Source: Ricinus communis
Taxonomy: Eukaryota > Streptophyta > Magnoliopsida > Malpighiales > Euphorbiaceae
Direction of reading: 5' to 3'
Assembly: GCF_019578655.1 (NCBI RefSeq)
Contig: NC_063259.1
Coordinates: 5,196,001-5,260,000, forward strand
Length of the DNA stretch: 64,000 bases
Of the stretch, positions 1 through 11,188 are shown piece after piece (within the stretch, counting starts at the first letter, position 1; each line of letters starts with the position of its first letter). The notes beneath the pieces were generated by a model. The model was not told the origin of the DNA and did no database searches. It saw only the letters and a list, made by a program, of their open reading frames with translations. The translations under genes were made by a program, and so were the position numbers.

Positions 1-839
1 TCTCCATCACCCCCAGCTCTGTCAAATGTGGTATCGCCTGCTCTAAAACTCCTAAGCTCCTAAGCTCCTAACCAGTCGAGTAATGTAAGTCCCAAAACAA
101 AAAAATACCTTCTTTGAGTTGTTGCAGAAGGCAATGATCTGTCTGGCCAACAAATATCCCATGTCGACGGTCGTGCATCTTGTCAAGTATAAACAGTCCT
201 ACCGGGTAACTACACCACCACTATCTCCCCCGCCGTTGATGGTCCTAGCCAAAGAATGCATGCAAGTGTTAGACGCCGGGCCGCATCAGATCCCCGCTGT
301 CATCGACATCTCAGCCCACATATGCGGATATGACACACCAGGTGTGTGTATACAGCAACTGTAAGCCTCCCAGCTGCATCCTCATCAGTCCACAAGCCCA
401 AGTGTACCCCAAACTGCTGCATACTCATCGTGAAAGACTGCTCTGCTAGTTTGAAACTGATCGCATCCGGTTGTTGGAAGTCCCGCAACTGGCTCTGCAG
501 AAAGAAAGTGCTGGCAAACTCCACAGTCAACTCCCTATATGTTGGTCAACTATCTCAAAGAAATGCTGAAATGGGGGCGTCTCAAGATATCGGCGGACTG
601 CAGCTGCAAGTCCGACGGTTTCCAGTGTCTTCTGTCCGACGCCCCTTTCCCAAATCTTTGTGCCTCATTGATTGATATCTCTACACAAAGGCGGGCTGCC
701 CTTGGAAAAGGAGGAATCGATGGTGCTGTGGTGGTCTAATTTAGCCTGAACTAGTCAGTGCAGCGCTTGATGATCGAGAGGAAGAGGAACCATCGGTCCG
801 TCTCCTCTTGTAAACTCCTGATCCTCGTCTGGTGGACAT
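1..839 (-). pseudogene. Athila env-like / ORF1-type protein, broken
   Basis: A start codon at 839 opens a short Ser/Arg-rich N-terminus (MSTRRGSGVYKRRRTDG) that stops after about 32 codons. The protein resumes in other frames. The clearest block (about 545-340) contains YRELTVEFAST and FGVHLGLWTDEDA, the pattern of the plant Athila ORF1 / putative plant transposon protein (Transposase_32-like) region. A second block near 65-110 contains GTYITRLVRSLG, matching the ITRLANNL block of the second Athila element at about 25570. Several frameshifts and stops mean it is not expressed as one protein. The function of this retroelement ORF is unknown; it occupies the position of an env gene. It continues past the left edge. 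Confidence 0.7.
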
Positions 840-2027
840 GGTACCTGAAAAAGAAATTTTTAGCACTAAGAATCAACGAAATTTTGGCAGCATAATGGCA
901 TAAAATGGACAAACTGAATGATTTAACTTGATAAAATTAAATCGCTCAATGTCCTGCAAAGAAAATTCAATCCACAATACTACCAACCAATTCTAACCAA
1001 TTAAATTTCAATTTATCCACATGGAGTTTAACTTCGCCATCACAAGGCAAACCAACATGCTAATATAAAACAAATACAACAAAGTCCACTATAAATGACA
1101 GAGCCTATTGTTTAGCTGCCAACAATAATAATAAAGAGAAAAATAAAAAATTAATCACAATCATGAATAATGGTAGAAAAAAACGGAACATATGAGCAAG
1201 TTAAGTATATAAACTAAATTAAAGAAAACAAAAGAAAATTAAGCTCAAACATGAATGTAAATGCATGCACCAAATAATAAAATAAGGAAATAAACTAAAA
1301 AAAAATTGAAACACAAATTCGAACACAAAGAAAACATAAATTCGAACTAATATCAAAATAAAATAACGAAAAATGAAGTTGGAGGGTACTTACTTAACAA
1401 ACGCAATATCCAAAGCCTTCGAGATGAGAAATAAGAAGTGAGAGAGTAAGAGAGGAGAGAATTGCTAAAACTAAAAGGAGAGCAAAATTTTTAGCCATTT
1501 CGAAATGAAGTGGTATATATAGGCAGTGTACGGAACACGCCCGTGTTCACAAACAGGGGCCGTGTTTATGAACACGGTTTGGATATCTAGCCGTGTTAAC
1601 CGAATTAAAACGTGCTAACTTACCAACTTCTAAGAACACACCCGTGTTTATGGAACACGGGGACATGTTGGGGACACGGTCGGGCATAAATGGTCGTGTG
1701 GACTACTGTGAACGTGTTAATCTTAATTTGATTTTCTTCAATTAGAACATGGGCCGTGTTAATGAACATGGTCTTGAACACGCCTGTGTTAGTCTCTAAA
1801 AAATGCAAAACTTGCGATTCTCAGCACTTTCTCACTCTTTGTCACCTGCACAACCAATAAGTCCTCAACTCATACACTCAACATAAATAAAACTTACGAA
1901 AAATAAACTGTAAAATCTAATCAAACTAAGTTCACAATAAAGGGTAAATTATTAAAATTGAAAAATAGAATTTGGGGTGCCTCCCAAAAGTGCTTCTTTT
2001 TAATGTGATGAGTCTTCTTAGCTGGAC
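840..2027. other. Non-coding 3' internal region of the Athila element
   Basis: AT-rich sequence between the gag-derived ORF and the env-like ORF. It contains the GC-rich palindromic cluster annotated separately, a purine-rich stretch (about 1430-1490), and on the minus strand the GGGAGGCACCCC motif at 1974-1986, which in Athila elements lies just after pol. No gene is seen. Confidence 0.6.
1527..1790. repeat. Cluster of ACACG..CGTGT palindromes
   Basis: At least four near-palindromes of the type GAACACG-CC-CGTGTTC (1533-1548) within about 260 bases, in otherwise AT-rich DNA. The same motif family occurs in the LTR of this element (4414-4580) and in the second Athila element (26590-26900 and both of its LTRs). 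Confidence 0.7.
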
Positions 2028-3154
2028 TCATGGTGAAAAGTAAACGGTGGGGATTGACGCCCATCCATCCTTCTTCCAAGCAAATGTCTTCAAGTATCTA
2101 CTTAGTGGGATAATCGTCAATTTCCTCTTCCCGACTATCAAGCAAGCTGCCAGTATGATGGGCAAAACTCGCTCCTCGTATAATTGCACGTAGTCATGAT
2201 GCTCTAGGGGCTCTTCCAATTTGAAAGCTGAAGTTTCACCAATTGGAAGGATCGACGGTTTGGCAATTTCTTCAGGAACGTCGATGGTTTTCTCTAGTCC
2301 TTGGCTTGGTTCACTTGCTAGAAGAAACTCGAGCTCCTTCAAGACTTCTTCATTGGATAACTCGTGCTCATCTTCCATCATCGGAAGGGACTTGTGGAAA
2401 ATCCACCAAAATTCCTCTAACCGCAACTCAAAGATCACTGACCGACGCCTCGCTGGTATTCTTTCAGAGGGATCATGCCTCTTCCTTTTCTGGTTCTATC
2501 TCCATGTTCAAAGAGTCGTCCTGCACAGAAGCATCATCGTCAAATATAATAGATAAACCAGAAAAATTCTCACCTGAACACAAAGTGACGGCGCTCAAGT
2601 GTTCCTCAGATTCAGTAGCGTTTGATAGAGTTCCCAATTGCTCTTTTACTTGATGCTCTATGTTCTTAATCGAGGCTTGTTGATCTTCAAGTATCCTCTC
2701 TGTTTGTTGGAATTTATCTTCAAGACTTGCAATAAACCTCCTCATCAGCTCCTTTGACACTAACTCTTCACCTTGAGTTGATGGTGCAAGATTAGGCTGC
2801 TGAAATTCTGGTGGTTCTTGGCTATCTAAGCTCCATCCAAAGGGTGAATGAGTGCTCCATTCTTGATTGTAGGTACTTCCATACGAGTCATTTGGCCAAC
2901 TTCCCGTATAATTCACCTGTTCATAGTTATAAGAATAATGAGCAACATCATTATACAATGGACAATCATTACTCAAATGTAGAAAATTCATAAAAAAGTT
3001 GAGATGAAAGGATAGGAGTAGAGAGTTGATCGGTAGCCCTATAAAACGATTCCACTCGAGCTTCTAAAGATGCACGGGTATCCCAATTTTTAGCACTCTC
3101 TTGGTTCCTAATCTCATTTTCCAATGCGTCATACAAAGAGTTTGAGTTTAGCAT
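2028..3154 (-). pseudogene. gag C-terminus joined to RT N-terminus of a non-autonomous Athila element
   Basis: The frame starts near the ATG at 3154, shifts near 2985, shifts again near 2470, and ends at 2028. It carries a Tyr/Asn-rich gag tail (motif around YGSTYNQEWSTHSPFGW, about 2880-2830), a coiled-coil-like stretch (KNIEHQVKEQLGTLSNATE), and the Athila hallmark near AVTL(R)SG at about 2590, here AVTLCSG. An acidic linker follows. It ends in a block (LEEPLEHHDYVQLYEERVLP...) that aligns by pattern to the N-terminal edge of Athila reverse transcriptase. Capsid, protease and catalytic RT are absent. The last 137 codons are open without a stop. Either this is simple decay, or the deleted ORF is maintained in a non-autonomous subfamily. 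Confidence 0.65.
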
Positions 3155-3323
3155 TGAACCTCCTTATCATTCACCATCTGAATCATAAACTTAAACTAAA
3201 TAAATATGTACAAATAAAATAAAATAAATAAAAAAAATAAAAAAAAAGAATCATAGAATAATAAGAAAGAAAAAAATGGCTAAATTAACAAATAGCAAAT
3301 TTCACTCTAGTTTTCAAACAATT

Positions 3324-3340
3324 CCCCGGCAACGGCGCCA
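3324..3340 (-). promoter_or_regulatory. Primer-binding site for tRNA-Asp
   Basis: The minus strand reads TGGCGCCGTTGCCGGGG, exactly complementary to the 3' end of plant tRNA-Asp(GTC) including its CCA. Six bases separate it from the LTR. About 170 bases of leader lie between it and the first gag-like ATG at 3154. Confidence 0.93.
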
Positions 3341-3346
3341 AAACCT

Positions 3347-4785
3347 TGATAGGTGGTACTTGTGTTAGCTATAATCTAAGGCAGTGTACCTATCGATGCA
3401 GTCTAGCACTAATGGCGAGTATCAAGGTCGTATTCCTCGGGAAAGTGAAAGCCTAGAGTTACTCCTTTGTTCTTTGTTATATTAACCTAAAATGAGTGAT
3501 GAATAATTTCTAAACTAACTAATAGCTACAAGCTAAGTTCTAAGGGAGATGCGAGAGTAATTGATAACTAAAATAACTAAGGCAAGAGAGTAAACCCAAA
3601 GGGAACCTAAACTAGTTGGCAATCAAACAAAAGATAAAGGATTGTTGAGCCTAATTATGCTACCCGTGGACAAATTCTTAACCGAATTCGGTTTCTCTCT
3701 CGAGATAACTGAATTCCTAAATCTAATAACCTAAAGTTGGAATCTCTTCCTAACGATTGATTCTTAAATTAGCAATAAGCTTTAATCTGCCTCTATTAAG
3801 CTTTATTAATTCTTAATCCGGCTAGTTAATTATCCTTATCTCTAAGCGATTATTAACCAGTTCTTGCTATTCAAAATTCCAATTGCCAAATGGACTTCTC
3901 AATCACACAAAGTAATCTAAACACACAATTCACAACGTCTCATGAACAATGCATTATCTTATTAATACTGAAAGCAAGAAGAATATAAAACTAATATAAA
4001 CAATCCAACAATATAATACTAAACCAACATAATAAAAAAATCCCAATGGCTTTAATCAATCTAGCTAATCATGTTCATTATCAAAATACACAAGAATTCA
4101 ATTACAACAATGAGCAAAGGTAGAGAAAACCCGATTCCACCCTTGGATGAGAGTAAACAGCCCCAAATCCTTTTGCTCCAATTGAATCGATTCTTGTTCC
4201 ACTTTCTCGATTTGAAAATCAATCAATGAACCTCGCCCAATCTTCGATCCTTGAAGGGAATCCGATTGAAACCTTGATCCAAGTCTCCTTTTCCCTTGGT
4301 TTCAGCTCAGAAAACCCTTAGGGAAAGAAAATTTAGGGTTTTTGACGTTCTCCCTCGCTCTCCTTTCTTTCTTCCTCTCTTCTTTCTTTTAACTAATTTT
4401 CCCTGTCGCCGCCAACACGTCCGTGTTCCTGGCTGTGTTGGTAACACAGTTTGGTGTGGCTGTGTTACTCTCTGTGGCAGTGCTCCATAAGATATACTTC
4501 TTCTTTGATGTCCAACACGGCCGTGTTCCTTCCCGTGTTGGGAACACGGCTAGTGTTGAAACCTACACGGCCATGTTCAGCTTCCTCATGCTCGTACTTA
4601 GCTTGTTTCGGCAGCTTTGACGTCCAATTATGCTCCAATTCTTCCCTTTACCATCCTTTGACTTCTTTTGGACCTAATGCACACAAACAGACGCATAGGG
4701 TGAGTGTTAGGACCAATTCACATCCAAATGTCTATAAAATCAATCTTAAAAACCCCATTTAGATGTGTGTATTTCACGCACATCA
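3347..4785 (-). mobile_element. 5' LTR of the Athila-type element
   Basis: On the minus strand it begins TGATGTGCGTGAAATAC (4785 leftward) and ends ...CCACCTATCA at 3347, next to the primer site. It is about 1.44 kb with TG...CA ends. Its U5 side holds the common Athila LTR text around 3420-3450 (tattcctcggg). The GC-rich section 4400-4580 contains a perfect 14-base palindrome AACACGGCCGTGTT at 4514-4527 and several variants. No protein gene is believable inside it. Confidence 0.85.
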
Positions 4786-4793
4786 CTTACTAA

Positions 4794-5759
4794 GAAATTT
4801 TTTCTACCTTAGTAATTAACAAAAAGGGAGATGGGGATGACTATTATGGGATAGAGTTTAGGCTCTTTAGGGAGAGAAGAACCCTTTATAGAATCCAATT
4901 CTCTTCCATCTTTGACTTTCAAGAAAGAGACCATCTATCAATCATTCAAAATCTTGTAGAAATGCCTCTCTTTTTTATCCAATTTTGGAGACAAATCTCT
5001 AGCAAAGAAACCTACTCTAAAGACTCTCTTTCTAAAGATATAAAATCCCTAACCTATTGGGTAGTGCATAGGATGATAGCTACCAACATCCATGCAAGAG
5101 ATAATGGAGTTGAGAAAGTTCCCCAAAAAGACCTTCTGTTCCTCTATGTAATGATTCATGGTAAGCACATCCTCACTTCTAAGTTTTTTCTTAATTACCT
5201 CTTTCATCTTAGAAATACTCAAAAAGGTGTCACTCTTGTCTCTTCCTATGTCACCAAAATTGCCAAACACTTCCAAGCCCTCACTCCTCTAAACAAAACT
5301 TACCTAACTCCTCTTATCTCACCACTCTTACTTGGCTTAGCATTCCTAGAGCATGCCAAGGTCATTAGACTTGGACGTAAATGGAAAATAGATGGAAAAT
5401 TCTTTCTTCTTATTGGGGAGTATGTGGATGATAGGAAGAAAAGAAAGAAAGACCATAGGATCCCAAGTGAGCCAACCCTTTCTTCTTTTCCTGCTCCATC
5501 TTCTCTTTCTTTTCAGGACAAAGTCCTTAAGCAAATGGAAAAAACTTAGAATTACCTCCATCATTTGCATGTGAACTTAGTAAAAATTCAAAAAGCCCAA
5601 AAGATTCCTCATTGTCATGAAGAGGATTGAGAAGAAGAAGAAGAAGAAGAAGAAGAGCCTCTAATTCCACCTCCTCAAGCAAGCTCAAGTTGAAAAGAAA
5701 ATGAGCTTATAGTCTATCAAGAGGAAGAAGGAGAAGAAGATGATGAAGAAAAAGGTTAA
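4794..5759 (+). pseudogene. env-like / putative plant transposon protein (Transposase_32-like)
   Basis: The frame is open from 4794, directly after the inserted Athila LTR, so its N-terminus was cut off by that insertion. The first Met is at 4962. The central block (WVVHRMIATNIHARDNG, then VPQKDLLFLYVMIHGK) is the characteristic pattern of the putative plant transposon protein family. The frame stops at 5549. The same frame then shows two further stops (5627-5629 and 5690s) inside a Glu-rich tail made by a (GAA)n run at 5630-5660, ending near 5759. The original protein probably ran through to the acidic tail. Its function is unknown; it lies where SIRE or Athila elements carry env-like genes. 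Confidence 0.6.
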
Positions 5760-6251
5760 TTTCTCCATTTTTTTATTTTAATTCTCATTTTACTTTTTTT
5801 CCTTCTCATGCATGTCTTCCTTTCTTTGATCACACATATGTATAGTTTTCTCTTAATGAGTGTAGTTTTATTGTATTTTTTCTATCTTCTTGAAATTTTA
5901 CCTTTCTTGTCCTTTTTTAATTTTTCCAAAGGCAGAGAGAAATCTAAATTGATTAACACTTAAAGGGGGAAAGTTGATCAATACTTAACTTGAGTAATTC
6001 ATTACTTAAAGTTATAAAGTATGTGCCTAATTTGATCAAAGGAGGAGAAGTATAAATCAAATATGCTTAATTACAAAATCAAAGGGGGAACAAATGCAAA
6101 CATTGAGGGGGAGTAACAAATTATTAAATTAATTCAAAGTAAATTGTCCTTTTGACTCTTAATATTAGTCCTTAGCTATTCAATTACACTTACACTTGCT
6201 GAATTTTGAATTTCTAATCTATTTTGTTTTCAAAATTAAAAAGCCGAAGAT
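5760..6251 (+). promoter_or_regulatory. Multiple polypurine tracts before the copia 3' LTR
   Basis: Purine tracts occur at about 5963-5975 (aaaggggga), 6039-6050 (aaaggaggagaag), 6079-6090 (aaagggggaa) and 6106-6117 (gagggggag). A decayed tract (gccgaaga) lies directly before TGTTGATT at about 6252. Repeated tracts of this kind are known from SIRE elements, where one primes plus-strand DNA synthesis. The rest of the segment is AT-rich and non-coding. Confidence 0.5.
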
Positions 6252-6690
6252 TGTTGATTTAAGGTGCAATTAATCTCCATTTTGATTCTAAGAATCAAAT
6301 TAATTATCACTAACATCATGACTGAGTGTCTATGTGACTGAACATCAAAGGAACCAAGCTTATCCTAAACATTCTTTAGCCTTGAAGCAAGTCTTATAGA
6401 AAGACTCCAAAAGTGCGAGGGTGCTTCCAAAGCATGGGGGCACTTTTCATATAACTAAAAGATTAAAAGATGCTGAAAATTCCACCTGAAAATAAGCCTA
6501 TTGCCTCATACCACTTGGCAGTCAGAGTATCAGAACTCCAAGAAGCGTGATGGCGGCTCTCTTTAGTCCTTGAGACATATATTGTCCTTACCTTTACCTT
6601 TACCTCTTGTATTTTTACCTAAAATCTTTAATTTTTGCAATTTGAGGCCACCAATTCAACACTCTCCCTTTTTTATTTCAAGCAACATCA
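6252..6690 (+). mobile_element. 3' LTR of the SIRE-like copia element
   Basis: It starts TGTTGATTTAAGG and ends ...CAACATCA. The end is defined by the abrupt change to the 39-bp satellite at 6691. It is short for a SIRE LTR, so it may be deleted or its start may lie elsewhere. No second LTR is available in the window to fix the borders. Confidence 0.45.
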
Positions 6691-9600
6691 AACCCTGTGT
6701 GAGGGGTATATTTCTAAATATTAGAAAACAACCCTATAACAGAGGTATATTTATGAGTATGAGAAAATAACCTCATAAAAAGGGTATATTTATGAGTATA
6801 AGAAAACAACCTCATAAGAGGGGTATATTTGTGAGTAAAAGAATATAACCCCACAAAAAGGATATAATTTTTTACTGTGAGAAAACAATCCCGCAAGAGG
6901 GGTTTATCTATAAATTTTAGAAAACAACCTAGCAAGCGGGGTATATTTATGAGTATGGGAAAACAACCTTATAAAAATAATATATTTATGAATATGAGAA
7001 ATAACCCCGCATTAGGGGTATAATTGTGAGTATGAGAAACCAACCCCGAAAGGGGTATATTTATGATTATGAGAAAACAATCACGTAGAGGGGTATATTT
7101 GTGAGTATGAGAAAACAACCTCGTAAAAGAAGTATATTTATGAATATGAGAAAACCATCTCGTACTATGGGTATATTTGTTAGTATGAGAAAGCAACCCC
7201 GCAAAAGGAGTATATTTATGAATATGAGAAAACGATCCCGTGAGAGGGATATATTTGTGAATATGAGAAAACAACCTTGTAAAAGGGGTATATTGGTTAA
7301 TATGAGAAACAACCCCGTAAGAGGGATATATTTATAATTATTAGAGAACAATCTCGTAACATGGGTGTATTTGTGAGTATAAGAAAATAATCTCATAATA
7401 GGAGTATATCTATGAATATGAGAAAATAACCTTGTAAGAGGAGTATATTTATGAATATGAGAAAAGAACCCCATAAAAGTGATATATTTTTTAAAATGAG
7501 AAAACAACCCCGTAAGAGGGGTACATTTGTAAATATTAGAAAATAATCCCATAAGTAGGGTATATTTCTGAGTATGAGAAAACAATCCCGTAAAATGGTA
7601 TATTTATGAATATGAGAAAATAACCTCGTACGAGGGGTATTTTTGTGAGTATAAACTGCGTAAAAATGATACATTTATGAATATGAGAACACAACGCTAT
7701 ACGACGGGTATATTTATAAGTATAAAAAGCAACCCCGTAAAATGGTTATATTTATGAATATGAGAAAATAATCCCATACGAGTGGTATATTTGTGAGTAT
7801 GAGAAAGCAACCCCGTAAAAGGGGTATATTTATGAATATGAGAAAACAATCCTATATGATGGATGTATTTGTTAATATGAGAAAGCAACCTTATAAAAGG
7901 GGTATGTTTATGAATATGAGAAAACAACTCCATAAGAGTGGTATATTATTAAGTATAAGAAACAAATTCCATAAAAGGGGTACATTTTTTAGTACAAGAC
8001 AACAACCCCGTAGGAGGGGTATATTCTTAAATATTAGAAAACAACCCCGTAACAAGTGTATATTTGTGAGTATGAGAAACAAACCTCGTAAAAGGGATAT
8101 ATTTATAAGTATGAGAAAACAACCCCGTAAGAAGGACATATTTGTGAGTATGAGAAAACAACCCCCTAAAAAGGGTATATTTTTAATATGAGAAACTAAC
8201 CCCGTAAAAGGGATATATTTATAAATATTAAAAAATAACTCCGTAAGAGGGTTATATTTATGAGTATGAGAAAACATCCCCATAAAATGGGTATTTTTAT
8301 GAATTTGACAAAATAACCCTTTATGAGAGGAATAATTGTGAGTATGAGAAAGCAACCTCGTAAAAGGGGTATATTTATGAAAATGAAAAAACAATCCCGT
8401 AAGAGGGGTATATTTATATGTATGAAAAAATAACACCGTAAAAGGTGTATATTTGTTAATATGCGTAAACAATCCCGTGCGAGGAGTATATTTATAAATA
8501 TTAGAAAACAACCCCGTAACAGACTATATTTATGAGTCTGTTAAAACAACCTCATAGTAGGGCTATATTTATGAGTATGTGAAAACAACTTCGTAAAAGA
8601 GGTATATTTATGAGTATAAGAAAACAATCCTGTAAGAGGGATACATTTATGAGTCTGAGAAAGAACCTCGTACGAGGGGTATATATATATGAGTATGAGA
8701 AAGCAACCCCGTAAAAGGGTATAATTATGAATATGAAAAAACAATCCCGTACGAGGAGTATATATGTGAGTATGAGAGACCAACCCTGTAAAAGGGGTAT
8801 ATTTATAAATATGAGAAAATAATCTCATAAGAGGGGTATATTTGTTAATATGAGAAAGTAACCCCGTGAATGGTGTATATCGATGAATAGGAGAATACCA
8901 CCACGTAAGAGAGGTATATTTTTTAGTATGAAAAAGGAACTCCATAAAAGGGGTATATTTTCTAATATGAGAAAACAACCCCGTAACAGGAAATTATTTG
9001 TGAGTATGAGAAAAAAACTATGAGAAAAGGATATATTTATGAGTATGAGAAAACAACTCCATAAGAGATATATATTTATGAGTACAAGGAAATAACACCA
9101 TAAACAATGTATATTTGTAATAATTAGAAAACAACCTTGTAAGAAAAGTATATTTGTGAATATGAAAAAACAACACCGTACAAGGGGTATAATTGTGTGT
9201 ATGAGAAAGCAACCCGTAAAAGGGGTATATTTATGAATATGAGAAAATAATCCCATAAGAAGGATATATTTATGAGTTCTAGAAAATAACCCCGTAAAAG
9301 GGGTATATTTGTTTATATGAGAAAACAACCCCGCATGAAGGGTATATTTGTAAATATTAGAAAGAACCCCATAACAAGGGTATATTTGTGAGTATGGGAA
9401 AATAATCTCGTAAAAAGGGCATATTTATGAGTATGAGACAACAACACCGTAATAGGGGTATGTTTGTAAATATTACAAAACAACCCCATAACAGGGCAAA
9501 TTTGTGACTATTAGAAAACTACCTCATAAAAGGGGTATATTTATGAGTATGAGAAAAAAACCTCGTAATAGGGGTATGTTTGTGAGTATTAGAAAATAAT

Positions 9601-10954
9601 CCTGTAAAAGGGATATAATTTTTTAATATAAGAAAACAATCCCATAAATGGCGTACATTTAAAAATTTTAGAAAATAATCCTGTAAGAGAGGTATGTTTT
9701 TGAGTACTATAAAGAGGGTATATTTATGAATATGAGCAAACAACCCTGTACGAGAGGTATAATTGTGAGTATGAGAAAGCAACCCCGTAAAATGGGTATG
9801 TTTATTAATATGAGAGAATAACTCAGCAAGGAGGGTATATTTTTTAGTATGACAGGCCAATCCCGTAAAAAAGGTATATTTATGAATATAAGAAAACAAC
9901 CTCGTACGAGGGGTATATTTATGAGTATAAGAAAGCAACCTCGTAAAGGGGTATATTTATAAATATGAGAAAATAATCTCGTACAGGAGGTATATTTATA
10001 AGTATGAGAAAGCAACACCGTAAAAGAGGTATATTTAAGAATATGAGAAAACAACCCCGTAAGACAGGTATATTTGTGAGTATGAGAAGACAATCCCATA
10101 AAAAGGTATATTTATGAGTATGACGAAACAAACCAATAAGAGGAATATATTTGTAAATATTACAAAACAACCCCATAACATATGGCATATTTGTGAATAT
10201 GAGAAAACTACCTCGTAAAAGGTGTATATTTATGAATATGAGAAAACAACCCCGTTAGAGGGGTATATTTGTGAGTATGAGAAAATAACACCATAAAAGG
10301 GGTATAATTTTTTAATATGAGAAAACAACCCCATAAAGGGGTATAATTTTCTAATATGAGAAAACAACCCCATAAGAGGGGTATAATTGTAAGTATGGAA
10401 ATATAAACCCGTAAAAGGATATATTTATGAATATGAGCAAACAACACCGTAATAGGGGTATAATTGTGAGCATGAGAAAGAAACCCCGTAAAGGGGTATA
10501 TTTATGAATATGAGAAAAAAATCCGTAGAAAGGGTCTATTTATAAGTATGAGAAAGCAACCCCGTGAATGGGTATATTTATGAATATGAGAAAATAACCC
10601 CGTACGAGGTGTATATTCTTTATTATAAGAAAGCAACCCCATAAAAGGGGTATGCTTATGAATATGAGAAAATAATCGCGTATGAGGAGTATATTTGTGA
10701 GTATGAGAAAGCAACCTCGTAAAAGCAGTACATTTATGAATATAAGAAAACAATCTCATACGATGGGTATATTTGTTAGTATGAGAAAGTAACTCCGTTA
10801 AAAGGGTATATTTATGTGATAAAACAACCCCGTAAGAGAGGTATATTTATGAATATGAGAAACAAACCCTATAAAATTGTATACTTGTTAATATAAGAAA
10901 ACAACCTCGTATAAGGGGTATATTTGTAAATATTAAAAATAACCCCGTAACAAG

Positions 10955-11188
10955 GGTATATTTATGAGTATGATGAAACAACCTCGTAAAAGATGTATAT
11001 TTATGATTATATGAAAACAACCCCATAAGTGAGGTATATTTATAAATATTACAAAATAACCCCATAACAGGGTATATTTATGAGTATGATGAAACAACCT
11101 CGTAAAAGATGTATATTTATGATTATATGAAAACAACCCCATAAGTGAGGTATATTTATAAATATTACAAAATAACCCCATAACAGGG
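10955..11188. repeat. Perfect 116-bp (3-unit) duplication inside the array
   Basis: The block 10955-11072 is repeated without change 116 bases further on (11071-11188). It spans three satellite units with private variants (tgatgaaacaacctcg, gattatatgaaaac, ataacaggg). Neighbouring units differ at many sites, so this is a recent unequal exchange or slippage event. Confidence 0.9.

Larger units (their letters stand above)
1..4785 (-). mobile_element. Athila-type Ty3/gypsy element, internally deleted (3' end outside window)
   Basis: Reading right to left the element shows a 5' LTR (3347-4785), a tRNA-Asp primer site (3324-3340), one gag-derived reading frame (3154-2028), a conserved post-pol purine-rich motif near 1980-2000 (GGGAGGCACC on the minus strand) and an env-like reading frame (839 to beyond position 1). 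Protease, most of reverse transcriptase, RNase H and integrase are missing, so it is non-autonomous. The 3' LTR lies outside the window. The right edge ends in ...CATCA at 4785, followed by CTTAC, the predicted target duplication to look for on the left. The element interrupts the env-like ORF of the copia element to its right. Order and motifs are seen in the sequence; the Athila assignment rests on the tRNA-Asp primer site plus the gag and env-like motifs. Confidence 0.85.
4786..6690 (+). mobile_element. 3' portion of a SIRE-like Ty1/copia element
   Basis: Downstream of the Athila LTR come an env-like ORF (4794-5759), then several GGGGGA-type purine tracts (5965-6115), then a sequence starting TGTTGATTTAAGG near 6252 and ending in ...AACATCA at 6690. 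Multiple polypurine tracts before the 3' LTR and an env-like ORF after pol are known traits of the SIRE lineage. The LTR ending (caattcaacactctccc) also resembles SIRE LTR ends. The assignment is an inference, because pol lies outside or is lost. Confidence 0.5.

Noticed and set aside
119..739. Plus-strand open frames opposite the env-like ORF
   Set aside because: The minus strand gives recognisable Athila motifs in the same stretch; the plus frames are shadows.
3324..3340. Exact match to a tRNA-Asp end
   Set aside because: Only the 3' 17 bases are present, next to an LTR; it is a retroelement primer site, not a tRNA gene.
4296..4762. Overlapping plus-strand open frames in the Athila LTR
   Set aside because: They run across LTR sequence with palindromic repeats and show no protein family pattern.
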